A stretch of DNA of 12,466 nucleotides from JANQPX01 sp039028235 (GTDB taxonomy: Bacteria; Pseudomonadota; Alphaproteobacteria; Geminicoccales; Geminicoccaceae), in NCBI GenBank assembly GCA_039028235.1, contig JBCCIN010000122.1, positions 1 to 12,466 of the forward strand, given 5' to 3'. The notes under the pieces were generated by a model. That model saw only the letters and a list, made by a program, of their open reading frames with translations. It had not been told where the DNA came from and ran no database searches. This document shows positions 1-6,932 of the stretch, piece by piece (position 1 is the first letter of the stretch; every line of letters begins with the position of its first letter). Position numbers and translations under genes: made by a program.

Positions 1-98
1 GCACGAGCGATCGCTGCCTCGGATATCGGCTCCTGCTGCGTGAACGATTTTTCGAACGTGGCGCCCTGTACGGCGCGGGCACGACTGGTTTGGGACAT
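1..98 (-). CDS. DegT/DnrJ/EryC1/StrS-type PLP aminotransferase, N-terminal fragment
   Basis: Only the first 32 codons lie in the window; the gene continues past the left edge. Reading leftward from ATG at 98, the peptide begins MSQTSRARAV and contains FTQQEPISEAAIAR at about residues 19-32. An FTQQEPIPE-like stretch near the N-terminus is familiar from a DegT/DnrJ-type sugar or amino aminotransferase subgroup, which uses pyridoxal phosphate; that match is from memory and rests on very few residues. A purine-rich stretch (GACGAGAG) lies just upstream of the ATG. The gene follows the desaturase-like gene on the same strand after 83 bp, so the two are probably co-transcribed. The catalytic lysine and cofactor site are outside the window, so the family call is tentative while the reading frame itself is fairly secure. 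Confidence 0.5.
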   Translation of the reverse strand, partial: MSQTSRARAVQGATFEKSFTQQEPISEAAIAR

Positions 99-181
99 GG
101 TCGACTCTCGTCTGTCGATGCGGTGCTGCTACAGCCTGGGCGACCTGCCCGAGGTCGCGTGCCATGCTGTCCGTTCTGACC

Positions 182-1327
182 TTACTTTAGACCTTCCGGT
201 GCCAGATCGCCGATCGAGCTTTCGAGCTGATCCGGGGTATCGTCGCGAGCGCGCTTCGCCGTCGGCGGCAAAGGGGTGTCGAACTGGTAGCCGGGGTCGG
301 TCTGCTGCCGTCGCCAGGTTTCGAGCATCTCCTGCCAGGCACCCCAGAGCGTGCGCGGCACCGGCATGTCGTCGGCGACCTCTCGATGAAGCTTCTTCAG
401 ATTATAGCACGGGACACCTGCATACATATGGTGCTCGGTATGCCAGTTCATGCGCCAGTAGAGGAACTCGACCACGGGATTGAGCGTCATCGACCGCACG
501 CTCTTGCGAAAATCGGCGGTGTTTTCCTGAAGCCCGCAATGCTGGGTCATGCCGACGAAATAAGCGAGCCAGTTAGCGATGAACGGGAAGACGCTGAGAA
601 TCAGTGGCAGAACCCAATGGCCTGTTGCCAGGGCGATCACGAGCACCGATCCATGAAAGAGGAGCAGCGCTCTCGACCACCAGATCGACTTTCGGTGCTG
701 GGCCGGCTGATCCGCGTGCAAGGCGCGCAGCCATTCGTTGGCCGGCTTGTCGTCGTTGCCGACATGGCCGAAGGCGCCCAGGACGGTGAGATAGATCGTC
801 GATATCAGGCCGCCCTTGCCGAAGGTCCGTCCGCGCTGGGTGAGGAGGTTCACGGTGAACAGCTGAAGCAGAAAGGTCTTGCCGACCGCCGGATGCAGCG
901 GCAGCAGGTTCTCACGATCCCCCTCGGGATGAAGCGTGTAGCGGTGGTGATAGGTGTGGCTGCTGGCGTAGTCGAAGGGATCCCACCAGCTGAGCAGACT
1001 GAACGGATAGAGGAAAGCCTTGTTCAGCCATTTGGTACGGAACACGGTGCCATGGCCGAGCTCATGAGGGGCGGTGCCCGTGAAAAAGCTGCCGACGGTG
1101 CCATGGACAAAGAGGGCGACGAAGAAGCCGGGCCAGTTCTCATACGTCCAGAAGAGATAGACCAGCGCGCCGGTGAGGACGAACAGAGCAAAATGCCCGC
1201 CCGCCTGAAGCCATCCCTGCAGGTCGCTTCGCGTCGACAGCTCGCGCAGCTTTCCCGGCTCCATAGGACAACGGTACCAGGGAACACGAAGTGATCTTCG
1301 GACGTCGGAGAGCGGTTGGTAGCCCAC
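182..1327 (-). CDS. Membrane fatty acid desaturase/hydroxylase family protein (diiron, three His boxes)
   Basis: This is an integral membrane diiron oxygenase of the fatty acid desaturase superfamily, 381 residues from the chosen start. It shows the three histidine boxes that bind the two irons: HELGH (residues 88-92), HTYHH (124-128) and HTEHH (296-300), plus a further candidate ligand in TQHCG (His263). Hydrophobic segments lie at about 46-60, 65-82, 173-188, 218-236 and 237-258. Start choice: GTG at 1327 is preceded by GAGGTGAGGG at good spacing, whereas the ATG at 1345 has no visible ribosome site; residues from about YQPLSDVRRSL onward look conserved, so the ATG at 1264 is too short. Family members desaturate or hydroxylate acyl chains or other substrates. 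Here the neighbours are an aminotransferase, an MttB-family gene and a betaine importer, so the substrate may not be a lipid; this is inference. Confidence 0.88.
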   Translation of the reverse strand: MGYQPLSDVRRSLRVPWYRCPMEPGKLRELSTRSDLQGWLQAGGHFALFVLTGALVYLFWTYENWPGFFVALFVHGTVGSFFTGTAPHELGHGTVFRTKWLNKAFLYPFSLLSWWDPFDYASSHTYHHRYTLHPEGDRENLLPLHPAVGKTFLLQLFTVNLLTQRGRTFGKGGLISTIYLTVLGAFGHVGNDDKPANEWLRALHADQPAQHRKSIWWSRALLLFHGSVLVIALATGHWVLPLILSVFPFIANWLAYFVGMTQHCGLQENTADFRKSVRSMTLNPVVEFLYWRMNWHTEHHMYAGVPCYNLKKLHREVADDMPVPRTLWGAWQEMLETWRRQQTDPGYQFDTPLPPTAKRARDDTPDQLESSIGDLAPEGLK

Positions 1328-1560
1328 GATACCCTCACCTCTCATTGATATCTCAAAGAGTATTGGGAACCTCTTGTTGAATATTGGGTGATGAGGTGCC
1401 TGACGTCCATGACGATGTTGATCGGCTCCGACGTCAAGCGCAGGGGGCTTCTATCGCTTGTCAGCAACCAGGCCTGATCCTAGCGTGACATGATGGGCCG
1501 AACGGCCAGGACGGTCGTCGAGCTTTGGCCTTGATCATGTGGGAAAGGATGGCATCAGCG
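1328..1560. promoter_or_regulatory. Divergent control region between desaturase and mttB-like genes
   Basis: This 233-bp non-coding stretch separates the two divergent transcripts. Two copies of TATTGGG (CCCAATA on the other strand) lie at 1361-1367 and 1382-1388, 21 bp apart start to start, which is two helical turns. Further right, TGACGTC (1401-1407) and GACGTCA (1430-1436) form a perfect inverted repeat with a 22-bp spacer, each containing the palindrome GACGTC. A possible sigma-70 promoter for the rightward genes is TTGTCA (1458-1463), 17 bp, then TAGCGT (1481-1486); the -10 match is poor. The repeats look like regulator sites but no regulator is encoded next to them, and their function is inferred from position only. 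Confidence 0.4.
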
Positions 1561-3114
1561 ATGTCGGGAAGCGCAACAAAACGTCGTTCCGGTGGCCGTG
1601 CCGCCCGCGTAGCGAAAAGGACGGCGAGCGAGGTCGAAATCAATCCTTGCCCTCCAGGTCAATCGGGTGGGGCCTATCAGCCGCTTTCCGATTTCGATCT
1701 GTCCGCCATCTACGACACTGCCCTTCGCATTCTGGCCGAGATCGGCATGGGCGAGGTGCCGGAGGGGTTGATGGCGCGGGCGCTGGAGGCGGGTGGCGAA
1801 CGAAATGCCCAAGGGCGCCTCTGCTTTCCACGTGCCATGGTCGAGGACCTGATCGAAGGCGCCGCCAAATCCTTCGTCCTTCACGGACGCGATCCGAAGT
1901 ACGACATCGAGATCGGCGGCGATCGGGTCTATTTCGGCACCGGCGGGGCGGCGGTGCAGACGCTCGACATAGAGACGGGCCTTTACCGACCTTCCACCCT
2001 TACCGATCTCTACGACTTCACGCGGCTGGTCGATCAGCTCACCAATGTCAGCTGGTTTACCCGCTGCTGCGTGGCGACCGACCTTGAGGACATTCGCGAT
2101 CTGGACATCAACACGGTCTATGCGCTGCTTGCCGGGACGACCAAGCCGGTCGGCACGAGTATCACGATTGCGGACCATGTCGATCCCATCGTCGACATGC
2201 TCGATATCGCTGCAGGCGGGGAAGGGAAGTTCTAAAAACGGCCGTTCTGCAAGGTCCATATCAGCCCGGTGATCTCACCGCTTCGCTATGGCGAGGATGC
2301 GGTGGCCGTGGCCGAACGCTGTGTTGCGCGCGGCGTGCCGATCAACGCGATCATCGCCGCGCAGGCGGGGGCGACGGCACCGGCAGCGCCGGCCGCGATG
2401 CTGGCTCAGAGCACGGCGGAAGCGCTTGCGGCGCTGGCCATGGTCGGCCTGTATCAGCCGGGCTATCCGATGATCTTCTCAAACTGGCCGTTCGTGGTCG
2501 ATCTGCGCACCGGCGCCTTTGCCGGCTCCGGCGGCGAAATGGCGATCATGAACGCGGCATTCGCACAGATCGCTCGTTTTCTACGCCTACCCGGCGGCGT
2601 CGCCTGTTCGATGGCCGACGCCAAGGCGGTGGATGCGCAGATGGGAGCGGAGAAGGCGCTGACCGCGCTGGCCACAGGTCTCGCCGGCGGCAACATGATC
2701 TATGAGTCCTCAGGTATGATGGCGAGCCTTTTAGGGGCTTCGTTCGAGGCCTTCGTCGCCGATGATGAAATGCTGAGCAACGTCTATCGCGCTATCCGAG
2801 GCATCGAAGTCAACGACGAGACGCTCGGCTTCGATGCCATTCAACAAGCTGTGAGCGGCGACGGCCATTTTCTCGGCGCGGGCCACACCATGGAAGCCAT
2901 GCAGCGGGACTATTTCTATCCCTCCCTCGCCGATCGCAACGACCCGCTGAGCTGGGCGGAAGACGGTGCGCTTACCCTTTGGGACCGAGCGAAGGCCCGC
3001 GCCAAGACGACGCTCGCCAACCACTATCCGACATATCTCGATCCAGCGACGGACGCGACAATCCGCGATCGATTCGGCATCAAACTTGCTAGGGATTGCA
3101 TGCGGCCCTCGTGA
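1561..3114 (+). pseudogene. MttB-family (trimethylamine methyltransferase-like) gene with internal in-frame TAA
   Basis: Read through, this encodes 517 codons of an MttB-superfamily corrinoid-dependent methyltransferase; such proteins take a methyl group from trimethylamine, glycine betaine or related amines. A TAA at 2233-2235 (codon 225) interrupts it without any frame change: GEGKF-stop-KRPF continues in the same frame. The upstream part (to 2235) and the downstream part (open from 2236; a GTG at 2269 could restart it) together match the family from end to end, including AQAGATAPA, SNWPFVVDLRTGA, LPGGVACSMADAK and the C-terminal IRDRFGIKL. ATG 1561 is chosen because MSGSATKRRSGGRAARVAKR is the usual N-terminal pattern and AAGGA lies 11 nt upstream; ATG 1525 is an alternative. 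Homologues have a W/F-R-x-R-P-F stretch here, so an arginine or lysine codon probably became TAA. The two halves could be made separately, but a nonsense mutation or sequence error is simpler. Confidence 0.8.
2233..2235 (+). other. Internal in-frame TAA stop of the mttB-like gene
   Basis: The codon order is AAG TTC TAA AAA CGG CCG, in the same frame as both flanking halves. It lies at codon 225 of 517, well before the place where archaeal MttB has its pyrrolysine UAG (about two thirds along the protein), and it is TAA, not TAG. The following AAA CGG gives no known strong readthrough context. A single substitution, for example AAA or AAG-derived, is enough to explain it. Confidence 0.85.
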
Positions 3115-3231
3115 TCGCCGTGCCGTTCCGGACACATCCCAGGGTGCGCGCGCCACTGGACCTCGGATAATGGAGCCGCTACCGTCGGCGAAGCCCGTCG
3201 CTGCAGATGCGCTGTCAATGAACGATCAAAC

Positions 3232-3237
3232 AAGGAG
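3232..3237 (+). promoter_or_regulatory. Strong ribosome binding site that fixes the proX start
   Basis: AAGGAG lies 7 nt before the ATG at 3245. The frame is open upstream to 2966, overlapping the mttB-like gene, but only the 3245 start is followed directly by a signal peptide, so the site settles the start. Confidence 0.85.
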
Positions 3238-3244
3238 AATCCTT

Positions 3245-4198
3245 ATGGAGGCAAAACTGAAACGTTTGGGACTGGCAGCTGTCGCCAGCACGATCGCCAT
3301 GCCGGCCATGGCCGCCGACGTCGTCATCGGGGTGCCGAACTGGCCGTCGGTCCTCGCGACCGCCCATGTCCTCAAAGTCGCAATGGAAGAGAATCTCGGC
3401 CTCGAGGTCGAGCTTCAGAACGGTACCAACCCCGTCGTCTTCGAAGCGATGGACAGTGGCGCAATGCATGTCCATCCCGAGGTCTGGCTGCCGAACCAGC
3501 AGAACCTTTATCAGACCTATGTCACGGACAAAGGCACGGTGAAGCGTAACGACAACTTTGTCGCCGGCGACCAGGGCATGTGCGTCACCAAGGGCACGGC
3601 CGAGCGCACCGGCATTGAGAACCTCGCCGATCTGACCGATCCCGACATGGCCGCCAACTTCGACACCGACGGCGACGGCATGGGCGAGATCTGGATCGGT
3701 GCGGCCGGGTGGGCCTCTACCAATGTTGAGAAGATCCGGGCCAAGTCCTACGGCTATGACGCCACCATGACCCTGAAGGAAATGGACGAGACGCTGGCGC
3801 TCGCCGAGGTCGACAATGCGGTCGCTCAGGACGGCAATATCGTCTTCTTCTGCTACACACCACACCACATGTTCGCGCTGCATGAGCTGGTTCAGTTGAA
3901 GGAGCCGGCCTACGACGAGGCGCAGTGGAACGTGATCCAGCCGACTGATGATCCGGAATGGCTGGAGAAGTCATCTGCACCCGTCGCCTGGAACACGGCG
4001 AACCTTCACATCCACTACGCCACGGCACTGGAGGATGCCCAGCCGGCGGCGGCCGCCATGATCGCCAATGTCGATCTCGACACCGACACAGTGTCCGCCA
4101 TGACCTACGCATTGGTCGTCGAGAAGGCTGATCCGGCCGAGTTCGCAGCAAAATGGGTCGCTGAAAACGGCGACCGCGTCGATAGCTGGCTGCAATAG
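3245..4198 (+). CDS. proX: Glycine betaine/proline betaine-type ABC transporter substrate-binding protein (ProX/OpuAC)
   Basis: This periplasmic solute receptor of 317 residues belongs to the OpuAC/ProX family and delivers quaternary amines to the ProV-ProW complex. Residues 1-23 form a signal peptide: positive MEAKLKR, a hydrophobic core, and an AMA cleavage site before ADVVIG. The mature part carries tryptophans of the kind that box betaine head groups: W33, W81, W150, W156, W228, W239 and W249. Which of these bind cannot be told from sequence. Residues 140-148 (DTDGDGMGE) resemble an EF-hand-type calcium loop. The gene lies 130 bp after the mttB-like gene and 82 bp before the ATPase gene, with a hairpin and T-run in the latter gap that would favour excess binding protein over transporter, as is common. 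The substrate may be glycine betaine, proline betaine, carnitine, choline or another betaine. Confidence 0.9.
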   Translation: MEAKLKRLGLAAVASTIAMPAMAADVVIGVPNWPSVLATAHVLKVAMEENLGLEVELQNGTNPVVFEAMDSGAMHVHPEVWLPNQQNLYQTYVTDKGTVKRNDNFVAGDQGMCVTKGTAERTGIENLADLTDPDMAANFDTDGDGMGEIWIGAAGWASTNVEKIRAKSYGYDATMTLKEMDETLALAEVDNAVAQDGNIVFFCYTPHHMFALHELVQLKEPAYDEAQWNVIQPTDDPEWLEKSSAPVAWNTANLHIHYATALEDAQPAAAAMIANVDLDTDTVSAMTYALVVEKADPAEFAAKWVAENGDRVDSWLQ

Positions 4199-4204
4199 TT
4201 TTTG

Positions 4205-4253
4205 ACGTTCGGCCGGTGCTGCCCCCAACTGCGGTGCCGGCCGACCTCTTTTT
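4205..4253 (+). terminator. Hairpin plus T-run between proX and proV (terminator or attenuator)
   Basis: TCGGCCGG (4209-4216) and CCGGCCGA (4237-4244) are perfectly complementary 8-base arms around a 20-base loop that can pair further through CGGTGC and GTGCCG. A TCTTTTT run follows at 4247-4253. This has the form of a Rho-independent terminator. Because proV and proW follow at once, partial termination with readthrough is the likely role, giving more proX than proVW transcript. Confidence 0.72.
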
Positions 4254-4280
4254 GACACGCCTCTTCAGAAAGGCGGGACC

Positions 4281-5351
4281 GTGGCAGATGAAAGCGTAGC
4301 CGACCATAAGGTCATCGAACTCGAGGGCGTCTGGAAGATTTTTGGCGAGCGCGCGCCTGAGGCGATGCAAGCCGTTGAGACGGAAGGGCTGACCAAGCCC
4401 GAAGTTCTGGAAAAATATGGCTGTGTGGTCGGCATCGCCGATTGCTCCTTCACCGTACCACGCGGCGAGATCTTCTGCGTCATGGGACTTTCCGGCTCTG
4501 GCAAGTCCACGATGGTGCGTCACCTCAATCGGCTGATCGAGCCGACCGCGGGCAAGATCTCGGTGCTCGGCCGGGACATGATTTCCCTTGGTGGCGAGGA
4601 GCTTCGCACCATGCGCGCCATGCATATCGGCATGGTGTTCCAGCATATGGCGCTGCTTCCGCATCGCACCGTGCGCGACAATGTCGGCTTTCCCCTGCAG
4701 GTCCGGGGCGAGCCCAAGTCGAAACGCTGGGAAGTCTCGCAGCACTGTCTTTCCTTAGTCAATCTGGACGGTTACGAGGATCGCTTTCCGCGGGAACTGT
4801 CGGGGGGCATGCAGCAGCGCGTCGGTCTCGCCCGCGCGCTCGCGTCTGACCCCGAAGTGCTCCTGATGGACGAGCCGTTCTCCGCGCTCGATCCCCTCAT
4901 CCGCCGTCAGCTCCAGGACCAGTTCATGGCGCTGTCCTCGGAACTGAAGAAGACCACCGTCTTCATCACCCACGACCTCGACGAGGCGATCCGCATCGGC
5001 AATCGCATCGCCATCATGAAGGACGGTCGCATCGTCCAGATCGGCACGCCTGAAGACATCGTCACCAAGCCCGCCGACGACTATGTGAAGGACTTCGTCG
5101 AGGGCATCTCGAAACTCAAGCTCGTCTTCGCCCATTCGATCATGGTGCCATTGGATGAGTTCAAAGCCTCCCACCCGACGGTCGATCTTACGGACGCGCC
5201 GCGCGCACCCCACGGCACCGATCTCGATCATCTGATCGACATCACCACCACCACCGAGCATCCGATCGTGATCCAGAGCGACGACGGCGTTGATATCGGC
5301 GTGATCGACAAGGCCACCCTCTTGAAGGGCATCCAGGGAGGCAAGGCATGA
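4281..5351 (+). CDS. proV: Betaine/proline ABC transporter ATP-binding protein (ProV/OpuAA)
   Basis: This 356-residue ATPase drives the importer at the inner face of the cytoplasmic membrane. All nucleotide-binding motifs are intact: Walker A GLSGSGKST (69-77), Q-loop Gln121, signature LSGGMQQR (173-180), Walker B VLLMDEP (193-199) with catalytic Glu198, and switch His231. The ProV-type insert between the first strand and Walker A (EAMQAVETEGLTKPEVLEKY) is present. The C-terminal part (about 280-356) is the accessory region where ProV and OpuAA have CBS-like sensing domains; here it is short, enough for at most one CBS-like unit. Translation starts at GTG 4281 after AAAGGCGGG. The stop overlaps the permease start by four bases (ATGA at 5348-5351), showing translational coupling. 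Confidence 0.93.
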   Translation: MADESVADHKVIELEGVWKIFGERAPEAMQAVETEGLTKPEVLEKYGCVVGIADCSFTVPRGEIFCVMGLSGSGKSTMVRHLNRLIEPTAGKISVLGRDMISLGGEELRTMRAMHIGMVFQHMALLPHRTVRDNVGFPLQVRGEPKSKRWEVSQHCLSLVNLDGYEDRFPRELSGGMQQRVGLARALASDPEVLLMDEPFSALDPLIRRQLQDQFMALSSELKKTTVFITHDLDEAIRIGNRIAIMKDGRIVQIGTPEDIVTKPADDYVKDFVEGISKLKLVFAHSIMVPLDEFKASHPTVDLTDAPRAPHGTDLDHLIDITTTTEHPIVIQSDDGVDIGVIDKATLLKGIQGGKA

Positions 5352-6880
5352 GCACCGACACCGGCCTCGAACTGGGACCCAAATCGCTCTCGAGCTCGAT
5401 CGACGAGTTCGCCAAGGAAAAGCACGAGTATTACGCCGCCGAGTTCGAGAAGATCCAAGGCAAGACCGGCTTCGCCTGGTCCTGGAACTGGGCGGCTGCG
5501 CTCGGCGGGCCGCTTTGGGGTGCCTTCCGCGGCCTTTGGGGCTTTTTTTGGACGTTTCTCGTCCTCGAACTCTTCGCGCTTGTGCAGCTCGGCCGCGGCC
5601 TTTGGGGCGATCTTGGTGCCGATCAGATGGCACGCTATGAAAAGCTCGCCGCCAACATCGAAAACCGAAGACAGCAAGCCGAGGAAGCCGTCGCCGCCGG
5701 TGATCAAGCTGCTGCCGATGCGGCGCTCAAAGTCGCCGACAATCTGCAAAAAGCGGCAGACCGGGCGCTGGCAGAAGCCGAGGCCGCGTCCGCCGAAGCC
5801 CTCACCGTGCTTGGCGTCGGCCTCCTTCTTCTGATCATCATCAAGGTGATCGAAGGCTTCTACGGCAATATCGCCTACGAAAAGCACTATCTCCGCTGGC
5901 GCGCGAAACCGGACACGCCTTCCGGCGTCGGCTGGGAACGGGTTGGATTTGGCGCCTTCTTGATGCTTGGCATCTGGCCGCTCACCCTCTACCGCTTCAC
6001 GTTTAGCGAGCCCGCCGAGATCATCACCAAGTTCCCGATGAACAAGGAGTGGTTCACGCCGGTCGCCAATTGGATGGAAGGCTGGTTCGACTGGCTCGCC
6101 AGCGAATTTGGCGGGGTCTTCAAGGGCGTCACCGCTGCGATCCGCGCCGTTCTCGATGGCCTGGAAGTGGTCCTTGTCCAAACCCCCTGGCCCGTGGTCA
6201 TGCTGGTGATCGTGGTCATGGCCTGGCGCCTCGCCGGGCCGAGGATCGCCGTCTTCACGGCAGCGGCTCTCGCCTATCTCGCCACCTTCGGACTTTGGGA
6301 GGTGTCGATGGTGACCGTCGCCCTCCTGGGTGCGGCCGCCTTTCTCTGCCTCCTCTTCGGCATCCCGCTCGGCATCTGGTTCGGCAAGAGCCCGCGCGCC
6401 TACGCCGCCGCCCTGCCCGTCCTCGACTTCATGCAGACCATGCCGGCCTTCGTCTACCTGATCCCGATCATCGCGTTCTTCGGCACCGGCAAGCCGCCCG
6501 GCGTTCTCGCCACTATCATCTTTGCCATGCCGCCGGTCATTCGGCTCACGGCGCTCGGTATGCGCCAGGTTCCCGAAGGGACCAAGGAGGCGGCTGTAGC
6601 CTTCGGCTGCACAAAATGGCAGCTGCTGCGCAACGTTGAAATTCCCCTCGCTATGCCTTCGATCATGACCGGCATCAACCAGACGATCCTGATGTGCCTC
6701 TCCATGGTGGTGATCGCGTCCCTGATCGGTGCTGGCGGTCTCGGGGCCAACATCCTGGAAGCACTACAATACGCCGCCAAAGGTCAGGGCATGCTCGCCG
6801 GTCTTGCGATCCTGTTCTGTGCGATGGTGATCGACCGCATCATCCAGGGCATGTATCGACGGCGCATGGAAAACGCTTGA
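5348..6880 (+). CDS. proW: Betaine/proline ABC transporter permease (ProW/OpuAB) with long N-terminal extension
   Basis: This 510-residue membrane protein is the channel subunit. Its C-terminal half (about 280-505) is a standard ProW permease domain with the FMQTMPAFVYLIPIIAFFG stretch (361-379) and the EAA coupling loop EAAVAFGCTKWQLLRNVEIP (414-433) that docks on the ATPase. Before that lies an extra 200-odd residues. Residues 40-70 (WSWNWAAALGGPLWGAFRGL) resemble a DUF2628-type membrane segment, residues 95-150 are an alanine- and charge-rich likely coiled coil, and membrane segments follow at about 152-166 and 200-216. Usual ProW proteins are 280-350 residues. No frame break or stop separates the extension, so it is a real fusion; similar long permeases are, to my memory, found in Hyphomicrobiales. 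A role in sensing ionic strength or membrane state is possible but unproven. The start overlaps the end of proV. Confidence 0.9.
   Translation: MSTDTGLELGPKSLSSSIDEFAKEKHEYYAAEFEKIQGKTGFAWSWNWAAALGGPLWGAFRGLWGFFWTFLVLELFALVQLGRGLWGDLGADQMARYEKLAANIENRRQQAEEAVAAGDQAAADAALKVADNLQKAADRALAEAEAASAEALTVLGVGLLLLIIIKVIEGFYGNIAYEKHYLRWRAKPDTPSGVGWERVGFGAFLMLGIWPLTLYRFTFSEPAEIITKFPMNKEWFTPVANWMEGWFDWLASEFGGVFKGVTAAIRAVLDGLEVVLVQTPWPVVMLVIVVMAWRLAGPRIAVFTAAALAYLATFGLWEVSMVTVALLGAAAFLCLLFGIPLGIWFGKSPRAYAAALPVLDFMQTMPAFVYLIPIIAFFGTGKPPGVLATIIFAMPPVIRLTALGMRQVPEGTKEAAVAFGCTKWQLLRNVEIPLAMPSIMTGINQTILMCLSMVVIASLIGAGGLGANILEALQYAAKGQGMLAGLAILFCAMVIDRIIQGMYRRRMENA
5527..5608 (+). repeat. Exact 16-bp direct repeat inside proW
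   Basis: CCGCGGCCTTTGGGGC occurs at 5527-5542 and again at 5593-5608, 66 bp apart. Both copies are in frame and encode RGLWG (residues 61-65 and 83-87), flanking a hydrophobic stretch. The pair may reflect a small ancient duplication in the N-terminal extension or simply strong codon bias for a repeated peptide. Confidence 0.8.
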
Positions 6881-6932
6881 GTCGGCGAAAAGGCCGGAAC
6901 GTGTCTCCTCACTGCGCGCGTTATGCGTCGTT

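Noticed and set aside
386..1294. Open frame of 302 codons on the plus strand opposite the desaturase-like gene
   Set aside because: It lies fully antisense to a gene with clear His boxes and shows no domain or low-complexity-free family pattern; long antisense frames are common in GC-rich DNA.
2233..2235. Pyrrolysine-type recoding in the mttB-like gene
   Set aside because: The codon is TAA rather than TAG, its place does not match the known pyrrolysine site, and bacterial MttB homologues of this type lack pyrrolysine.
2966..3244. Upstream extension of the proX frame overlapping the mttB-like gene
   Set aside because: It encodes an arginine-rich stretch without family likeness, and a strong ribosome site and signal peptide mark the start at 3245.
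3717..4745. Open frame of 342 codons on the minus strand across proX and proV
   Set aside because: It is antisense to two genes with intact motifs and spans the terminator-like hairpin; its product shows no recognisable domain.
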